Part shown: positions 41,001 through 53,826 of the stretch, in pieces
How the letters are laid out: every line of letters starts with the position of its first letter
How positions within the stretch are numbered: the stretch's first letter is position 1
Assembly: GCA_029706075.1 (NCBI GenBank)
Contig: JAINUG010000085.1
Span: forward strand, 2,257,392-2,321,391
Length of the DNA: 64,000 nucleotides
Source: Aldrovandia affinis
Taxonomy: Eukaryota > Chordata > Actinopteri > Notacanthiformes > Halosauridae
Direction: 5' to 3'
Translations under genes and position numbers: made by a program
Notes under the pieces: model-generated
Databases searched by the model: none
Seen by the model: the letters and a program-made list of their open reading frames with translations, nothing else
What the model was told of the DNA's origin: nothing

Positions 41001-44000
41001 TATATATATATATTTTGCTTTTTCAACTGTCACTCAATGATATGAATGTGTGTTTTTGGAAAGATGGAATTTGGCTGGCATATTGGATTTTGAGGCCCGA
41101 CCATGTGACCTATGGGTATGTATTGGGCTTCATCAGCTACAGGTCAATACCCCTATATATCTGCAAAATGTATAGCAAATGTATAGTCCATTTTGTAGCC
41201 TTTTCTCAAGAGAGGTAGAATAAATAACAAAAAAGATATTGTGAACAATAAAAAAATACTGCCTTGCACTGTTGGTATCCTTAAACAATGACATTTCTAA
41301 TTTTACAGTGAACACATTGCATTATAAACCTCCTGTAACATTGTAGTAATGTTTGGACAATTTTGCTCCACAGGCTACTGTGGCAGAACCATTAGGACAT
41401 GACTACAATTTCACAGAAACATTATGGACTTCCAACTATCAGTGGACATCATTCTTACAGGGCAAAGGTCAGGTCAGTTAAAGGGGCGGTCCTCTTCACT
41501 TGCATTGGCTGATACATACATGCATGAGGCTGCAAATGACAGACGGGGCGTCTAGTGTCAAATTAGCCCACCGTGTATCGAAAAGAGTTTAACCTTCTAG
41601 GCTGGAAAATGCTCTGACAATAAAGCCAGAGGAACTGACATTTTGGCAACAATGAAGGCTAAAGAATCAAGCTGCTGGAGGCCATTTGAGTTGGCAAGGC
41701 CAGCAGAGGAGATATTTGATCTTCTCTGTGTGTGCTGCAGTGAACTGATTATTACCCCCCCCACCTCCCCAAGGTCTGATTGTGGTGAAAAGACTTTAGC
41801 ATTTGTGCCTGGCTTTTCCCTCATTACCGGGAGTCCCACTGTGCTCTGTTGCGAGCTGCAATCACAGTGTGGAGTGCATAGACAGCCCAGGCCACTGCTG
41901 CCTCCTCACCTCACACAGAACAGAACAGTAGTGAGTTTGTGGGGATCTCATCCAACACTGCCTGCCATGTCAATTCAATTATACTTTTGTCCAGGGAGAA
42001 ACTGAACGTGATCACTAATGGAGCTCAACATTTTTCGATCTTTTGCTGATGCACACTGAACAAGACATTCATACAAGCTGTGAAAATCGAATCCTACTTC
42101 CAAGATGACACATAAAAGTGAAGTACGATGTCTATTTGACACAAGACAGCTATGATGCAAGACGTTAATTTACATATCAAAGACTGTGTCTTCAATTAGA
42201 TGTGGTCAAACACCGTTCGGGGAACATGCTATTTTTGTGGCTGGCAGGCTGTATCAAACGTCATGCTTAAGAAGTGTCAGTTATCATTAAGATGTTATTT
42301 TTGTCTTCCAGCCTTGTGGGGTGTCCTCTGCCTGTACTCAATGAGCATGTGTTCAATTAGTTATTTTACTGGAGCGACAGGGTGCTCCCTTCCCCACTGT
42401 GATGCACAGGGCTCAGATATATTGTCCTTCCCCCCCACTGTTTCAACTGCCCTGCAGGTATGCTGCACATACACCGAGTGCCATTTCCATGTTCCTGCCA
42501 CTTGGAGATCCATAGAAACAAGTTAAAAAGCAGCCACCCTGATGTTCCAATTTCCCATGTTAGTACTCCTCTTTTATTTGATTTTCAGCTTGTGTGTGCA
42601 TTCGAAGCTTCCAGCTGTTTTGTTAATGCCACTAGTGGCTGGTGTGTCTACGGTGGTCATGCAGGCAGCTCATGGCAGTGCCTTTAGCATGTCCCTACTG
42701 TGCATGTGTATGTGTGTGAGTTTAACAAAATACTAATCCACATAAATGATATTACATGGCCTGACTTCAGGAGTGGTTATCGGTAGAGATCTCCCTGTGC
42801 GTAAACAAAAACGACATGGTGATATATCCACCTGTTCAAGCGGTCTTTTTGTAGTTTTATCCTCACATTAACTGCAATGCTGCATTAACATTGCATTGCT
42901 GTTTAAAAGCTTCGTGTTTAGCTCTTCAGCACTTTCCTCTGGTGGCTCCAGTCAGGAGGGTGTGGAAGTCCTGCAGATATTTTCACACGGTTCCATTTGC
43001 AGCCACTGCAAATGGCTTTTCTTTCACTAAGACCTTACATGTAAAGATACCAAACCAACATTTGCAGATGCTACTGTGTCTGCTCGACTTCCAGTGACCC
43101 TAACATCAACTAGGGTGCCTGTTCCTTTGTGGATTGTTTTTTACTTCCTATTTCTTCTGGAGTTTTTGGTAAACTTCTGAGGGATGTCAACAGTTTGTAT
43201 CTTCAATACATCACCACTAGGAGCCTAAAGACTTCTGCTAAGTGCATATCCTAAACATAAAGGGGCAGATCAATATATAATTATGGGTACAGATGGATAG
43301 AAACAGACAGAGCTACAGACTGACAGGGAGATTAAGCCAGATAGACACATAGATAAATGATAGCCCTCTGATATTGCAGGCTTGTCCCTCATTCTGAAGG
43401 GTACTGCATGGTGCAGCACATACACTATGTCCTAAGAATAACAGCGATCTCCTGATTCCCAAACACAGCTCCATAGGTCACACCAAATAAATACTCCTGC
43501 CGCTAGAGGAAAAATGTTACATTGAAATACGTTTTTCTGTGTGTGAGACCAGTAAATACTAGAAATCTATAAGTAATAGAGTTATGTCCATTTTCTTTAT
43601 AATAAATTAATAATTGCTAACACATAACTTTTGTTTGAGACGAATAAAATAGTGTCCCAATCTGAATTCTTATTAAAAGGATGGAGTTCATCATGGAGCT
43701 TTTATTGACAGGCTTGACTTGGGCTGAGTGGAGCCCGCCATTGATTTAAAATGAGTTTGGTTTTATCTTATTTCCTTGATATTTATATTTTGAACAGGTC
43801 GACGACAAGGTTGCACGGGGAAAGTTCTACCACTTTCAGCTGTTTGTCTGGTGCTGTGCACTTTGTCAGCGACCTTATTGGTAATGTGCTGTTGAGTCCT
43901 CCCTTCTTTTTTGTTCTTGTCCTTCATTTATGTGTGTTCGCAACCTCCCCCCCAAAACAAACCAACCGAACAAACAAACAAACAAGCTAAATCTGTCTAA

Positions 44001-47000
44001 ATCAATAGTAGGCCATGGCTTGACATTACAATAATGTAATATGCTTTTTCAGTACTGAAAATATTAAATTGCATTTTTAAACCTGTGCACCATACCTGCT
44101 CTTAATACAATTTCAAACACGCTTTGTTTAATCCCCAAATTAAAAGAAACAACAATATCAATCCTAGACCTTAAAATTGTTAATGGGCTTTGCACTTATT
44201 TCTTGTCTGTACCAACAAGCCCTGTCAGTCTAAATTAATTTAAATAATTTCAAGGGCTGAATTCAAGTTTGTGCAGTTCTCCCAGTTTTCTCTTAAATCC
44301 TTCTTTTGCATGTCCTTCAATTACATCTACAGTAATATAGGATTTTTAAAAATATGCTGAATGTATCCTCCTGAAACTGAATTGATTGAGAGGCTAAATG
44401 TAAAGGTCATATTCAGAAGTTTGTCAAATGAATAGGCCCCCCACCACCCATTTAAGTTATTTATTTTATCTCCAGCGGCTATGTAACTATCATGCAGAGA
44501 GCAACCTGACAAGTATAATCATCTCATGCAGCATATACATCTCTGTTGACCTACTTCAATGTGTACATTTATTTTTGCATGTACTGCATGGCATGCTATT
44601 TTCACTGACATAGAGTTCACTTTTGTTCATAGTTCATCGTTTTCTATTAATGGATATTGAGAACATACCAACGCCGTAATGCTCCCTTCATCCATTTAAT
44701 GACTTTCTATCATGTTCTGTTATCGGTATGCTCATTTTTGCAGGTTGACAGCCTCAAACAAATAAAATACACATCCCAACGCACACTATCAAGTGTGGCA
44801 TAGATCAAGAAATCAAATAATCAGGAGGTTAAAAAATATATTTTTATTTCTTGTTTTAGGTAGAAACTATTTAATGCAGAAGTGACACTATGCCACGTTT
44901 GCATCTGCACTACTAAAGACATCATATACATTTGTGAATATTATTGTCCATGACTCCATGTCTCAAAGTTATTATTGCCTATGACTTGTCCATGATTTTA
45001 ATTTGGAAGAGATCAATTTTTGCATTTCTAGAAATACAACCATGTTTCCAGAATGTGTGTTGACACCAAAGAGTTGAATCCTTTTAAAGATCTTACTTCC
45101 ATTTACAAAACCAAATTAAACCACATTTCCTGGCATGTACTCAAGGGAGAAACAAATGGTTTTGCTTTTATTGTGAATCCCTGCAGGCCAAAAATATAGA
45201 TGCTGTTCCTGGGAGGACTGACAAGGAGGAGCAGCTAACCAAAGGAGGTTACAGTGGTTTCAGGGCAACAACCTAAGGTCAATCTCTTCAGCTGTCTGGA
45301 TTTCCTCCAGAGACATAGTTCCACAATTGTGTCCACAGCACAGGACTGTCTGCCTGTTAGTTTCTCCACAAAACAGCTTGATGTCTGAAAACTCAATGAC
45401 CCACTTCTGCTCCTATCACAATCTGCTCGTTGACCAGTACATCCAACATGATGCGCTATAAAATGTTACTGCATACAGCATACAGCAGGTCATGCTGTGG
45501 CCAGCGTTCATGCTTTGTTTAATGAAAACAGGGTTTTTTAAGAATGACCCCCCCCATACTTAAAGGAATGAAAATAATTGTCTGTGATGACTGAATGCAA
45601 CTGGGTCTGAATGACCAGATTGGGCAGAAAAGGTCTGTTGGAATCAGTAGAGACAGGCATGGCAGGGGTCAAACAGTATTACTGTGCCCAGACTGCTCCA
45701 CCATGGACCAGCATGTCAAATTTCTGTGCAAAATGCCCTCTGAGCAGTCAATGTCTTAGACTACTTCAGAATGCACAAGCTTCCGACTGAATGCCTCAAG
45801 GCCCTCGTGTCCACATCTCCACAACTCTCACAGTTCATTGAGACAACCAAGAAGACATTTCCTCAAGGTGTTTTCCACATTCTGTCTCCTGCACTTGTAC
45901 AAGTTTTTTTTAAACATTTATTTAGTATGGACCTGAACATAAATACATTACAATCATGCATCCTGCCATGAACATAAAATTACTGGTTAAGATTAGGAAA
46001 GGTTTCATATTTTATGCCCTCCTCGTAATAATAGTCTCAAGTGAAAGTAAGGCCATTTTCTTCAATGTTTTTTTCTAAAACTAGTTCTTTACTTTACAAA
46101 TATTTATTACATACTTTTCTCCTAGATGTCTCCTGTTTGTGAATAATATTCAAAGTAGAGGTCTGGTATATATTATTGGTTTATCTTTGGATGCATTTGT
46201 TTTTTCGAATGTGATTTGCTTAGTAATATTTTAACAAATAATAATTTAGGTCACAGAGCAAGACATGCTTGCTTTATTGTCATCTACAATAAAGGGGGGG
46301 GACAAAGGGGGACACATGCTTGATTCAACCCCCAATAAATCACAATAAAAAAAACATTATTTGAAGAAGTCTGTACATGTGGAAATGGTAGCTAGTATAT
46401 ACTGGCAGTTACTATTTTCCCATCATGTTAGTTATTACTATCAGAATGATAATTATTCACTGGCAGGTGCTGTTCTGGGTACAGTCTAGGATGCTAATCC
46501 CTGAAATTTCTGCGAGCCACTAGTCCCAGGTAACTAGCTAGCTAGAAAGACATGGAGCTCAAGCTAGCAAGTTAGGCATGTTATTCATAAAATGCATTGT
46601 CTGTTGATTCAATGTGATCTGCATTTACAGTGTGTGTGCCTCATATTGTTTCAGATTATTAAAGATTGTGAATACCCCCCACCCCCGTATTTCAAATGGC
46701 CTGTTGTTGTGTATCAGGTGTGTTACATGGGTTCTAGTTAGCTAACTTAGTTGTTACTTCATCAGTAGATGTTCAATAAGATAACGTTAGCTAGTAGCCT
46801 AGTTAGTAGCTAGCCAGCTAAACTAATACCCTTTTTTCGGTTGGTCCAGCTAACATGAAAAGAAAAGCTGACATAAGAACCTTCTTCAAAAGTCAGGGGC
46901 AGAAAAGAAAAGTATGTTTAAATCTTCAGGCCAGGTACAGACAATGAACTCTAGCATATGTTTAAGCCATATACTGTAGGCTATATATTTAGCCCTAACC

Positions 47001-49078
47001 TCAAATAGTTTTTTCCTTTTTTAGCAGCAGTATGACTCACAATTTTGCAATATGACAAGAACTCAGTGCTTTATGGAGTGTGTTCATGTTCACGTTAAAC
47101 CAAAGTTTGAGAGTAATGTAGTAATGTAGAATAAGATCATGATAACCCCATTCTGTGACATTGATAAATAAATGCATGCATTTTTCATAAATTAAGGAAG
47201 ATGAGGTACCAGCACAGCATAGACTCAGAGGCAGGCCAGGAGACCGGCTCCTTCTTATTGGTCTTAAGCTGCTCCCAGGATAATAACGATGCAGTTATGA
47301 GTGCGACTGGCAAACCCTTATTGAGGCCGTGATACCACATAAATAGGTGAAATGAAATAGTGTACTAAAGACAAAATATGTATGCCTAATGTATCCCATC
47401 TGATGATGTGGCAGCCTCTGTTACCCTATTTGCCTAATCTGAATTGTTGACAATAATAGTTCATCATTTTGAACTCTTACAGCAGTGTGTGACTGCAATT
47501 GGCACAACAAACTAAGTTCTCAAGATTTAAATACATTAAATCATGCACTGGCATACAATTATAAGATAACGGTTGCCCAAAAGATGAGGTTTCATTTTCT
47601 CTATTTTACTGCTCAAAAATCACTAGTATACTGTAGATTTAAGTCTTATCGTGTATATTTATTACAGGCGATAACACTCAGACCTCACCCTTTTTTGGAC
47701 CGTCCCCTGCAATGTTCAACACAAAGTGACGCCCCTGTTTACAGGATTAACTGGAAATGTTCTCTATATTTTGTCAATTTATGAAGTGAGGGTTTAATAC
47801 AGCAATTTCACAAGTAGGACCTGACTAAGCCACTGTACGTATATAGGCTACCCTATGAGGACCAGAAAGGCCTTGTGCAACATTGGCAAAAGGCGCTGGA
47901 ACACAACAGGTTGTGCCTGCTAGTATTGCCACACTTTCTTATTACTACCACATAGCGAAGATTCAATTTTGGTTCAGACCATCTCATTTGATTAGAGAGC
48001 GGAGATATAAAAACAGTCATCGCGTTTTATTTGGGGAAGCATAAACGTGTACGCGTAGAGACTGTAATTCTATGGAAGTAGATGCGCTCCGCTTGATGCA
48101 TTTCTAACTCAATATCAGTTCTTAAATAGGCGATTCCATACACATACACATACAAATATGCATGCACATAAGGACAGCTGGATGACGTGCGACTCTGAAG
48201 AATTGTTTTTCCTTTTTTATTTATTTACAGTGATGAATGCATACGGTTAGATCAATTTCTGTTCCAATAAAACTGAACCTACGTCTTGGCGCGCGTGCAC
48301 TGAGGATGGCAACAATGATTAAGCGGATTATTTCGTGCTGAAACTTTGGTAGCAGCAGTCTTGGTATATAAACATTGATCACACGTCTAATAAATAGCGT
48401 GTAGGAAGCCAATCGGTCAGGATATTGATATTTGAACACTGATTTACCACTGAACGTGTCATCGACCACTTGGGCTGTTTATTCTACTTTAGAATTAGGC
48501 AATAGCCTAACACTTGAATTGCGAAATTGCGAAAAGTATCGGCTAAAAGTGATCTTCCATATTAAAAAGCTAAATCTAGTTTATTTATTATTATAATTGT
48601 TTAAATTAGTGTAGGTCACTTCATGTTAAGTCCATGGCGGTCTTATACGAAAAAATATGTTTTTGATAGTCTACTATAGGTTTTACTAGTCTACCCATAC
48701 TAGGTTAAATATCGGGTATCCGTCCACAGTAGTAATAGCAAAACAGGCTTCATTGCGTTCCAGAGATTTTGTGAAACCGTTAAAGTCACTGAAAAATAAA
48801 CACATAAGGTACCACGGGTAGCCTTTAAGCGCCAAACCGCTGCGCTGTGGGGACACTCAGGTATCCACAGTATCCTGCTATATGAAATAAAACGCAGCAA
48901 CCACTCACCTTACAAACATAATGATTCCAACTTTCGCGATATCCTCTTGGATAACTTTCCATGACTCCTTGATCATTTCGATTTGCTCCTCGCTGAGGTG
49001 TGTGGCAGCGGCTTCGTCATCTTTCGCTTCTCCCGTTGTTTTCGGTGCCAAACCCAGTCCCGATATTGCGCAGCCCAT
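35017..49078 (-). CDS. xgb: Globin X, membrane-bound globin
   Basis: Minus-strand exons in order: 48909-49078, 40826-40933, 39119-39239, 38653-38733, 35017-35139; 603 nt, 200 aa; intron phases 2, 2, 0, 0. The start MGCAISGLG carries Gly2 and Cys3, the acylation site that tethers globin X to membranes. Globin core: LSEEQIEMIKESWKVI (helix A), RLFETHPECKDVFFLFRD (B-CD), distal His90 in KELRAHGLRVM, proximal His122 in ELGKNHYRY, then YVGTEFICAVQPILKENWTP and LFMYVTRIMKQGYL (G-H). Cys65 and Cys141, the pair known from fish globin X, are present. The ancestral B12.2-type intron lies after exon 1. Globin X is hexacoordinate; reported roles include nitrite reduction and redox signalling. Cytoglobin and neuroglobin lack the MGC start and this sequence. 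Confidence 0.95.
35445..35647. mobile_element. hAT-type palindromic MITE
   Basis: CAGGGGTGTCAAACTTATTC at the left mirrors GAATGAGTTTGACACCTG at the right; the body is a near-perfect palindrome around TTCAACTAGGGAGGG. Octamer ATTTAGGT at 35437-35444 and 35648-35655 is an exact target duplication of nnnTAnnn form if the element ends at 35647. Confidence 0.85.
35780..35850 (+). repeat. L2-type LINE tail fragment
   Basis: ATCTTGTAAGTCGCTCTGGA, TAAGAGCGTCTGCTAAATGC, then AAAATGTAAAAAATTTAATG: the last part of the L2-type 3' end seen elsewhere in the window. Confidence 0.8.
37675..37790 (-). repeat. tRNA-like SINE head, reverse orientation (probable)
   Basis: On the minus strand: GGCTCGGCGAGCTTAATCGC ... 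CTCGGTTCGAAACTCGCTGC, with a good B box (GGTTCGAAACTC) and a plausible A box about 30 nt upstream. The arms do not fold into a full tRNA, so a SINE head is more likely than a tRNA gene. Confidence 0.5.
39240..40825 (-). other. globin X intron 2 with MITE
   Basis: 1.6-kb intron holding the inverted-repeat element at 39333-39588. An open frame at 39889-40185 has no recognisable homology or splice support. Confidence 0.6.
39333..39588. mobile_element. MITE with AGGGC...CACACGG-type ends (family unsure)
   Basis: Left AAGGGCAGCGTCCACACGGC followed by AAGCAATAAC; right GTTATCGGTCGCGGTGTGAA followed by CGGCCCTT. They are imperfect inverted repeats of about 28 nt. The interior has GTTATAGTATAGTTATAG runs. 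Target duplication not clear. Confidence 0.6.
40934..48908 (-). other. globin X intron 1, 8.0 kb
   Basis: Largest intron in the window; AT-rich. I recognise no exon of globin X or of DNAJA2 in it. A GCTAGC-rich patch at 46390-46850 precedes a small open exon-like stretch on the plus strand (46855-46911), listed separately. Confidence 0.6.
46855..46911 (+). other. Exon-like ORF, 19 codons, hAT/zinc-finger-type N-terminus (doubtful)
   Basis: ATG followed by KRKADIRTFFKSQGQKRK and a donor GTATGT in phase 0. The motif MKRK-DI--FF is common at the start of hAT-transposase-derived proteins, for example ZMYM-like ones. It follows a GCTAGC-rich block like that at srp14. A possible next piece (after AG near 47200, EDEVPAQHRLRGRPG) stays open only briefly. 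Could be a first exon, a decayed hAT copy or chance. Confidence 0.25.
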
Positions 49079-52000
49079 CCTCTGCGAGGTGCGGCCACAA
49101 CAAAGGTGATTATAATGAAAATAAAATACAATAACGGACTGCTTTCTGTTGGAAGCGGAAGCTGTAGTCTTGCCTACTGTTTCAAGTCCGTGTCTCTTGT
49201 GCGTTCACAGTCCGTTCCCATGAGGAATAGTGCCGGCGATGTGCTGAGCGCACAGATTCAGAACTGACGGATTATTAGTAGAGTTCATAACCTGCATAAT
49301 ACAAGGGGAGGGGTGACATATTACACATCCAAAAACATAATCTTTTTGTTTGCAATGAAAGAGTTTTCAATGACAGAATGTCCACTTAGCTACTGCACCG
49401 GCTAAATCACCACCCTTATATATATGCCATTTAGCAGAAGGAAACTAAAAATGAGACGAAATGAAGAAGCCTGGTCTGTTTAAACTAACCCTTTTCAATA
49501 TCCAAGTGGGTGTAATTTGCCAAATGAGCCAAAAAGCTCCTGAGCGTCTCTTCAATTGTAGCCTGTGAGCAGTGCACATAGGTCACATATAACGACGGGC
49601 ACCTATAAAAGCATATTTAATGAAATGAATCAAGATGCATCAACTCATCTCCGTTGGGTACCTCTAATTAGAGACAGCCACAAATTAAAGTGCAGATCCT
49701 AGTGCTCATAGAAGCATTGACGGAGCAGCTACCCTTATTAACATTTTCTACTAATTGCATATAAATTTAAAAGATTATGTTTGTTCTACTCAAATTGTGT
49801 CAATCTTCAGTCCCAATCTCATGTACTGAACCAAAGGAAACTCAGAAATGTCCATTTTGATTCCATGTCCAAGGGAGGTCCACGTTTGGCAAGTAAGACA
49901 GGATACATTATTCAATAATAGGATATATTATTAATTGTATGTGTGTGTCCTAATATGGAATAGAAGATTCATCCATTGAGTTGGACGAATCTGTTACCCA
50001 CTACTTATTGAATAATCTGTAGTTCAAGTTATTTAAAACATTTGATTTAGAATTGCATTTTTTTTGCCTTTGAGCCACCAATTGCAGATTCAAACTTAAT
50101 CTGTTTTGTGTACATGTTCACTGATTAGGTCACTTAAGCCGAGTTCAGATCAAAACTGTGACAGCAGACAAGACTAGACTGGTGAGTTTTTAAAACAAAT
50201 CTTAGAATGTAAAGACTGTAGAGACTAAAGACTGCACATTCCACATCAAACTCGTGGTAATAATAACCATAATAACACGTTATGAGTAGGTTGAGTGGAT
50301 CTGTCTTGTCTTTAACTCAACTCAAGATTTAACATGTTGAACCTTGGAGACGATGGCAGCCATCAGCAGCCGTTCTAGAACTCGGTAGTTCATACCAAAC
50401 AAAATGTACTCTGAAAACATTCCAAAACTGTCTTGTTGGCTGATTACTTTTCCCATCTGAACTAGCCTTTATGTGTGCCTGCTCAATTTTTCTGTTACTC
50501 TCCTTCTAAATTATGCTAATTTATGGAAAGACCTAGGCCACAATGATGGCGGCATTCCCACTGGGTCAAGCCCTTGCCCACCTCTGCTGTATCAAGATAG
50601 ACTGTAAGGTGGCACAGGTTGCAGTGGCGGGCCCAGACCACTTTAACAGGGGTGGCCCAAGAGTGGCACAGAACCACACACGGGGTTTGGATAGAATTTG
50701 ATATTACATTTTTAAAGATGTGATTGACATCCTAATAACCTAAATAATCACGAGCCAGATGAAGTAGGGTGCCACCCAGGGTGGGCGACCAAATTTCTGT
50801 GGAGGCAGGTGCCCCCCCAGGCCCCTCCCTGGACATGCCCATGACAGGTTGAATAAAGAGACTTGTAAACACTATGTGCCCTAAGAAGCATTCCTCCAGT
50901 TGCAGAGATTACTGGCACTGGCATGGGCCCTACAGGGCATGTCATATGCAGATAGGTGGATAAGGTGGAAGATGGAAGTGAATGGATGGAGAATAGAAAA
51001 TGTACTATAATGCGGAGACTGATCAGTCCTGCCTCTCCATACAGGGTGTTAAGGTTTAAGGGGAGCAGAGTAGTACCGTTCAGTGACTGCCTGACAGTGC
51101 TGCTCATAGGTTCTCATCCTCATTCAGCTACCCCAGGCCCTCACGTCTCTCTCACGTCTCAGTCTGTGTCTTTGCTGAACAACATGCTGCGCTCCGCTCA
51201 TTAAAATAACTGCCGATGGAGCAGGTTATGATCCAAAACCAACCATGACAAGGCTCTCATATTTCCCTGTTTCTCCTACAAAACACTGATAAATTGTGGG
51301 CCAATTTCCCTTGGAACATTTTAGCTGCACAAGGTCACTAACTTAACATAACTTCAGCTATCAGGCTAATATACAAATTTAAATCAAAGACAATGCACTA
51401 CTGCACTGGCTAGCTAGTGGCTACCACCACTGGTACAGCCACTCGTGTAAGCTAGTCTAGCTAGTAACAAGCTTTTAAGATAGTCTCAAAAGACATTATG
51501 GCTAGAAAGCTTGTCTTAATCTATCAACCAATTAGCAGGAAGCTAAATTTAACTGGCACAAATATCACGACAAAGTAAATACATTTGATAAATCTTATTC
51601 AAAACCAACTATTAGCTTTTTTCTCAATTGCTTTCACACATAAACTGGTACTATGGACACAATTATTAAGCTTATACTGTATATCAACAAAAAAAACAAT
51701 TTTGGTTGTTTTTTACATTTTGGTTGTTTTCTCACAAATTGCAGCACAATCTTCATAAATAAAACTTTTTGCAAGACCCAGAATGTTCAACATCAATACA
51801 AACACTCTTCCTAAATTATTCAATTAAGAGATTTAACACAGATAAAAGGGCCACAGGTAAACTCCCCTAACAAATGAAATGAGAAATTTTGGTTGACAAT
51901 GGGGTCAAGCATGGTTTGACCTTGAGAGAGGCCAGGTAAAGGATGCAGCCAAACCTGAGCTACTTCATTGTTCATCCGTGATCCGGACCCTTACAAATGA

Positions 52001-52149
52001 GAATAGATAAGTACTGTAAACATTGGAGCAATCTCAACCTTTTAGTTTTTTTACTGTTCTTGTCTTTAGTACTATGTTACAATACAGTACTCAGTGATTA
52101 CTGCAGAATAGTTGTAGGCTATTCCTATTTTGCAATACAGTATACTGTA

Positions 52150-52345
52150 ACATAACATATTTTTCAGAACTGAAAGATGACCAGCTGGTGGTGGAAGCCA
52201 ACGTCTCTTCACAGTAGAGCAAGCACGGCTATCGTCAATATGGTGCTTCAAAACAATACCATTCCACAGGGGAAAAGTCAAATCATTGATGACAACATGA
52301 TAATATTTCAATATGATGTTGTCATCAATGATTAGCCTGGCCTGA
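52150..52345 (+). mobile_element. Tc1/mariner-superfamily (IS630-like) transposon fragment
   Basis: Around 52212-52280 the translation EQARTAIVNMVLQNNTIPQG resembles the 'AIVNMVLANNAIRLREIQ' helix-turn-helix segment of a widespread fish IS630-Tc1 element. The frame is broken soon after. AT-rich sequence on both sides (about 51600-52870) may belong to the same old copy. An 18-bp perfect inverted repeat closes the fragment (52281-52298 / 52316-52333). Confidence 0.5.
52281..52333. repeat. Perfect 18-bp inverted repeat (hairpin)
   Basis: AATCATTGATGACAACAT at 52281-52298 pairs with ATGTTGTCATCAATGATT at 52316-52333 across a 17-nt loop. Confidence 0.9.
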
Positions 52346-53826
52346 CAGACATGAGAAGCATTTTTTTATTTTACATAAATGGTCTTCCTGTACAGACCTG
52401 CTTTATTCTCGTGTTCTGTTTTTCCCTTTCGGTGAAATGTACAGTACAGAACTGTAGTTTGGAAAAATATATTTTTGGTACTGTATTCGTGTATTAATTT
52501 TATATTAGAGTTCATACAATAACAATGTATTACTGTATGTTGTAAGTTTATAAAAGTGCAAATGCATTAGTGAAATGTTTAGATTTTCATTTGCAGTGTT
52601 TCTTATTTATCACACCAGTGTGTAATTAGTCCTCAGTAGAGTCTATTGATTTGATGCACGTGGGTGTCATTTTGGTTAACAATTTCAGATAGTTTTGAGT
52701 GCAGTGTTTCATTTAGCAGGTTTGGGGAGCCACAATTGCTTACCGATTGAGCTTTGTGTTTATTGTGCTGAGAAAAAGAGTCATGGTTTCAGGAAGCGTG
52801 TTTAAATAATTGTTAAGAAACTATAAGAAAGACAAATTTCTTTCTTGAAATTGTTGCTAAATTTCCCACTTTTAGTTTTGTATGATCAAAACAAAACAAA
52901 CCCTCCACACATTTCTATTTTTAAATTTGTTTTGGCTTTTGAATTTTTTAGAGCGCGCACTCAGCACATGCGTTGGTTTGATAGTGGGAGAGCTTACTGT
53001 AGCTTATTGTAGTGAGGAAAACACTTTGCTGTCACTGTTTGGATTTGTTGAGCTTTCTATCAGGATTTATTTGAGATATGAATTAGTCATGAATTGTGTA
53101 TAGAGTTCAGCAGGCTTAGCATCCTCATCCTCACTGGAACCATCCCAGTGATGTGGTCTGGTTTGGTCTTTGGTTTACTCAAGGGGTTGAAATAATGTCT
53201 GCTTCAGTGTGAAGCCTGGAAAGAACATCAAGCACATTCATCTCTTGGGGTCATCTCACAGACTGAAACCTGGTAGTTCAACAATGCCTCCATACTGGTT
53301 TTGCACAATTGTCACAATTAGGGTTGCATACAATACCTTTGAACTTACCTCTGCAGGAATAAATTGATCTAATTGTTTTAGATACAACCAGCAATTATTA
53401 TATTACATTACTCAGTTACAACTAAAGGAGATAATGGCTTAGAAGAGGCTCATTATCTAATTCTCTGGTTGCTTTTATTTTTTTGTGTCAAAAAACCCCC
53501 AACCCAATCACTTGTTCCTCTAAATAGCCATGATCCTCCTGCTGTTCGTTAATTTGATAATTTTCATACATTTGGAGGGCTATTCTAATCTTAATAATGG
53601 GCTAAGTGGTTTTGTAATTATTTTACCAATTTCTAAAATAAATAAATGCAGCATTGACCAACTCCCTGTGATATCTTTGTTGATATTTTTGAGCCAAACA
53701 GACTACTAAAGACTTCAGACAGTTAATGTATTTATCAAATAGAATAGTTCATATTAAATGATTTTTTATGAATTGGTTTTATCCATAGTGAAGTATACAT
53801 CTTACCCATATACATATACCCATATA

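Larger units (their letters stand above)
49079..53826. other. Region upstream of globin X
   Basis: 4.7 kb with no convincing exon. It includes unclassified repeat-like phrases at 50610-50860 (GTGGCGGGCCCAGACCACTT; GGGTGCCACCCAGGGTGGGC), a small GCTAGC patch at 51405-51465 and a transposon remnant at 52150-52345. I searched here for DNAJA2 exons 2-9 on the minus strand (HPDKN, CxxCxGxG repeats) and saw none. Confidence 0.6.

Noticed and set aside
43946-43986. Tandem AACA/AAACA-type run as a CRISPR-like or coding repeat
   Set aside because: Plain low-complexity sequence in a globin X intron.
48221-48469. Minus-strand 82-codon frame as an upstream exon of globin X
   Set aside because: It lies downstream of exon 1 on the minus strand, in intron 1, and has no globin or other known motif.
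50748-51107. Minus-strand 119-codon frame upstream of globin X, tested as a DNAJA2 exon
   Set aside because: Contains no J-domain, CxxCxGxG or C-terminal DNAJA2 motif; part of it is repeat-like.
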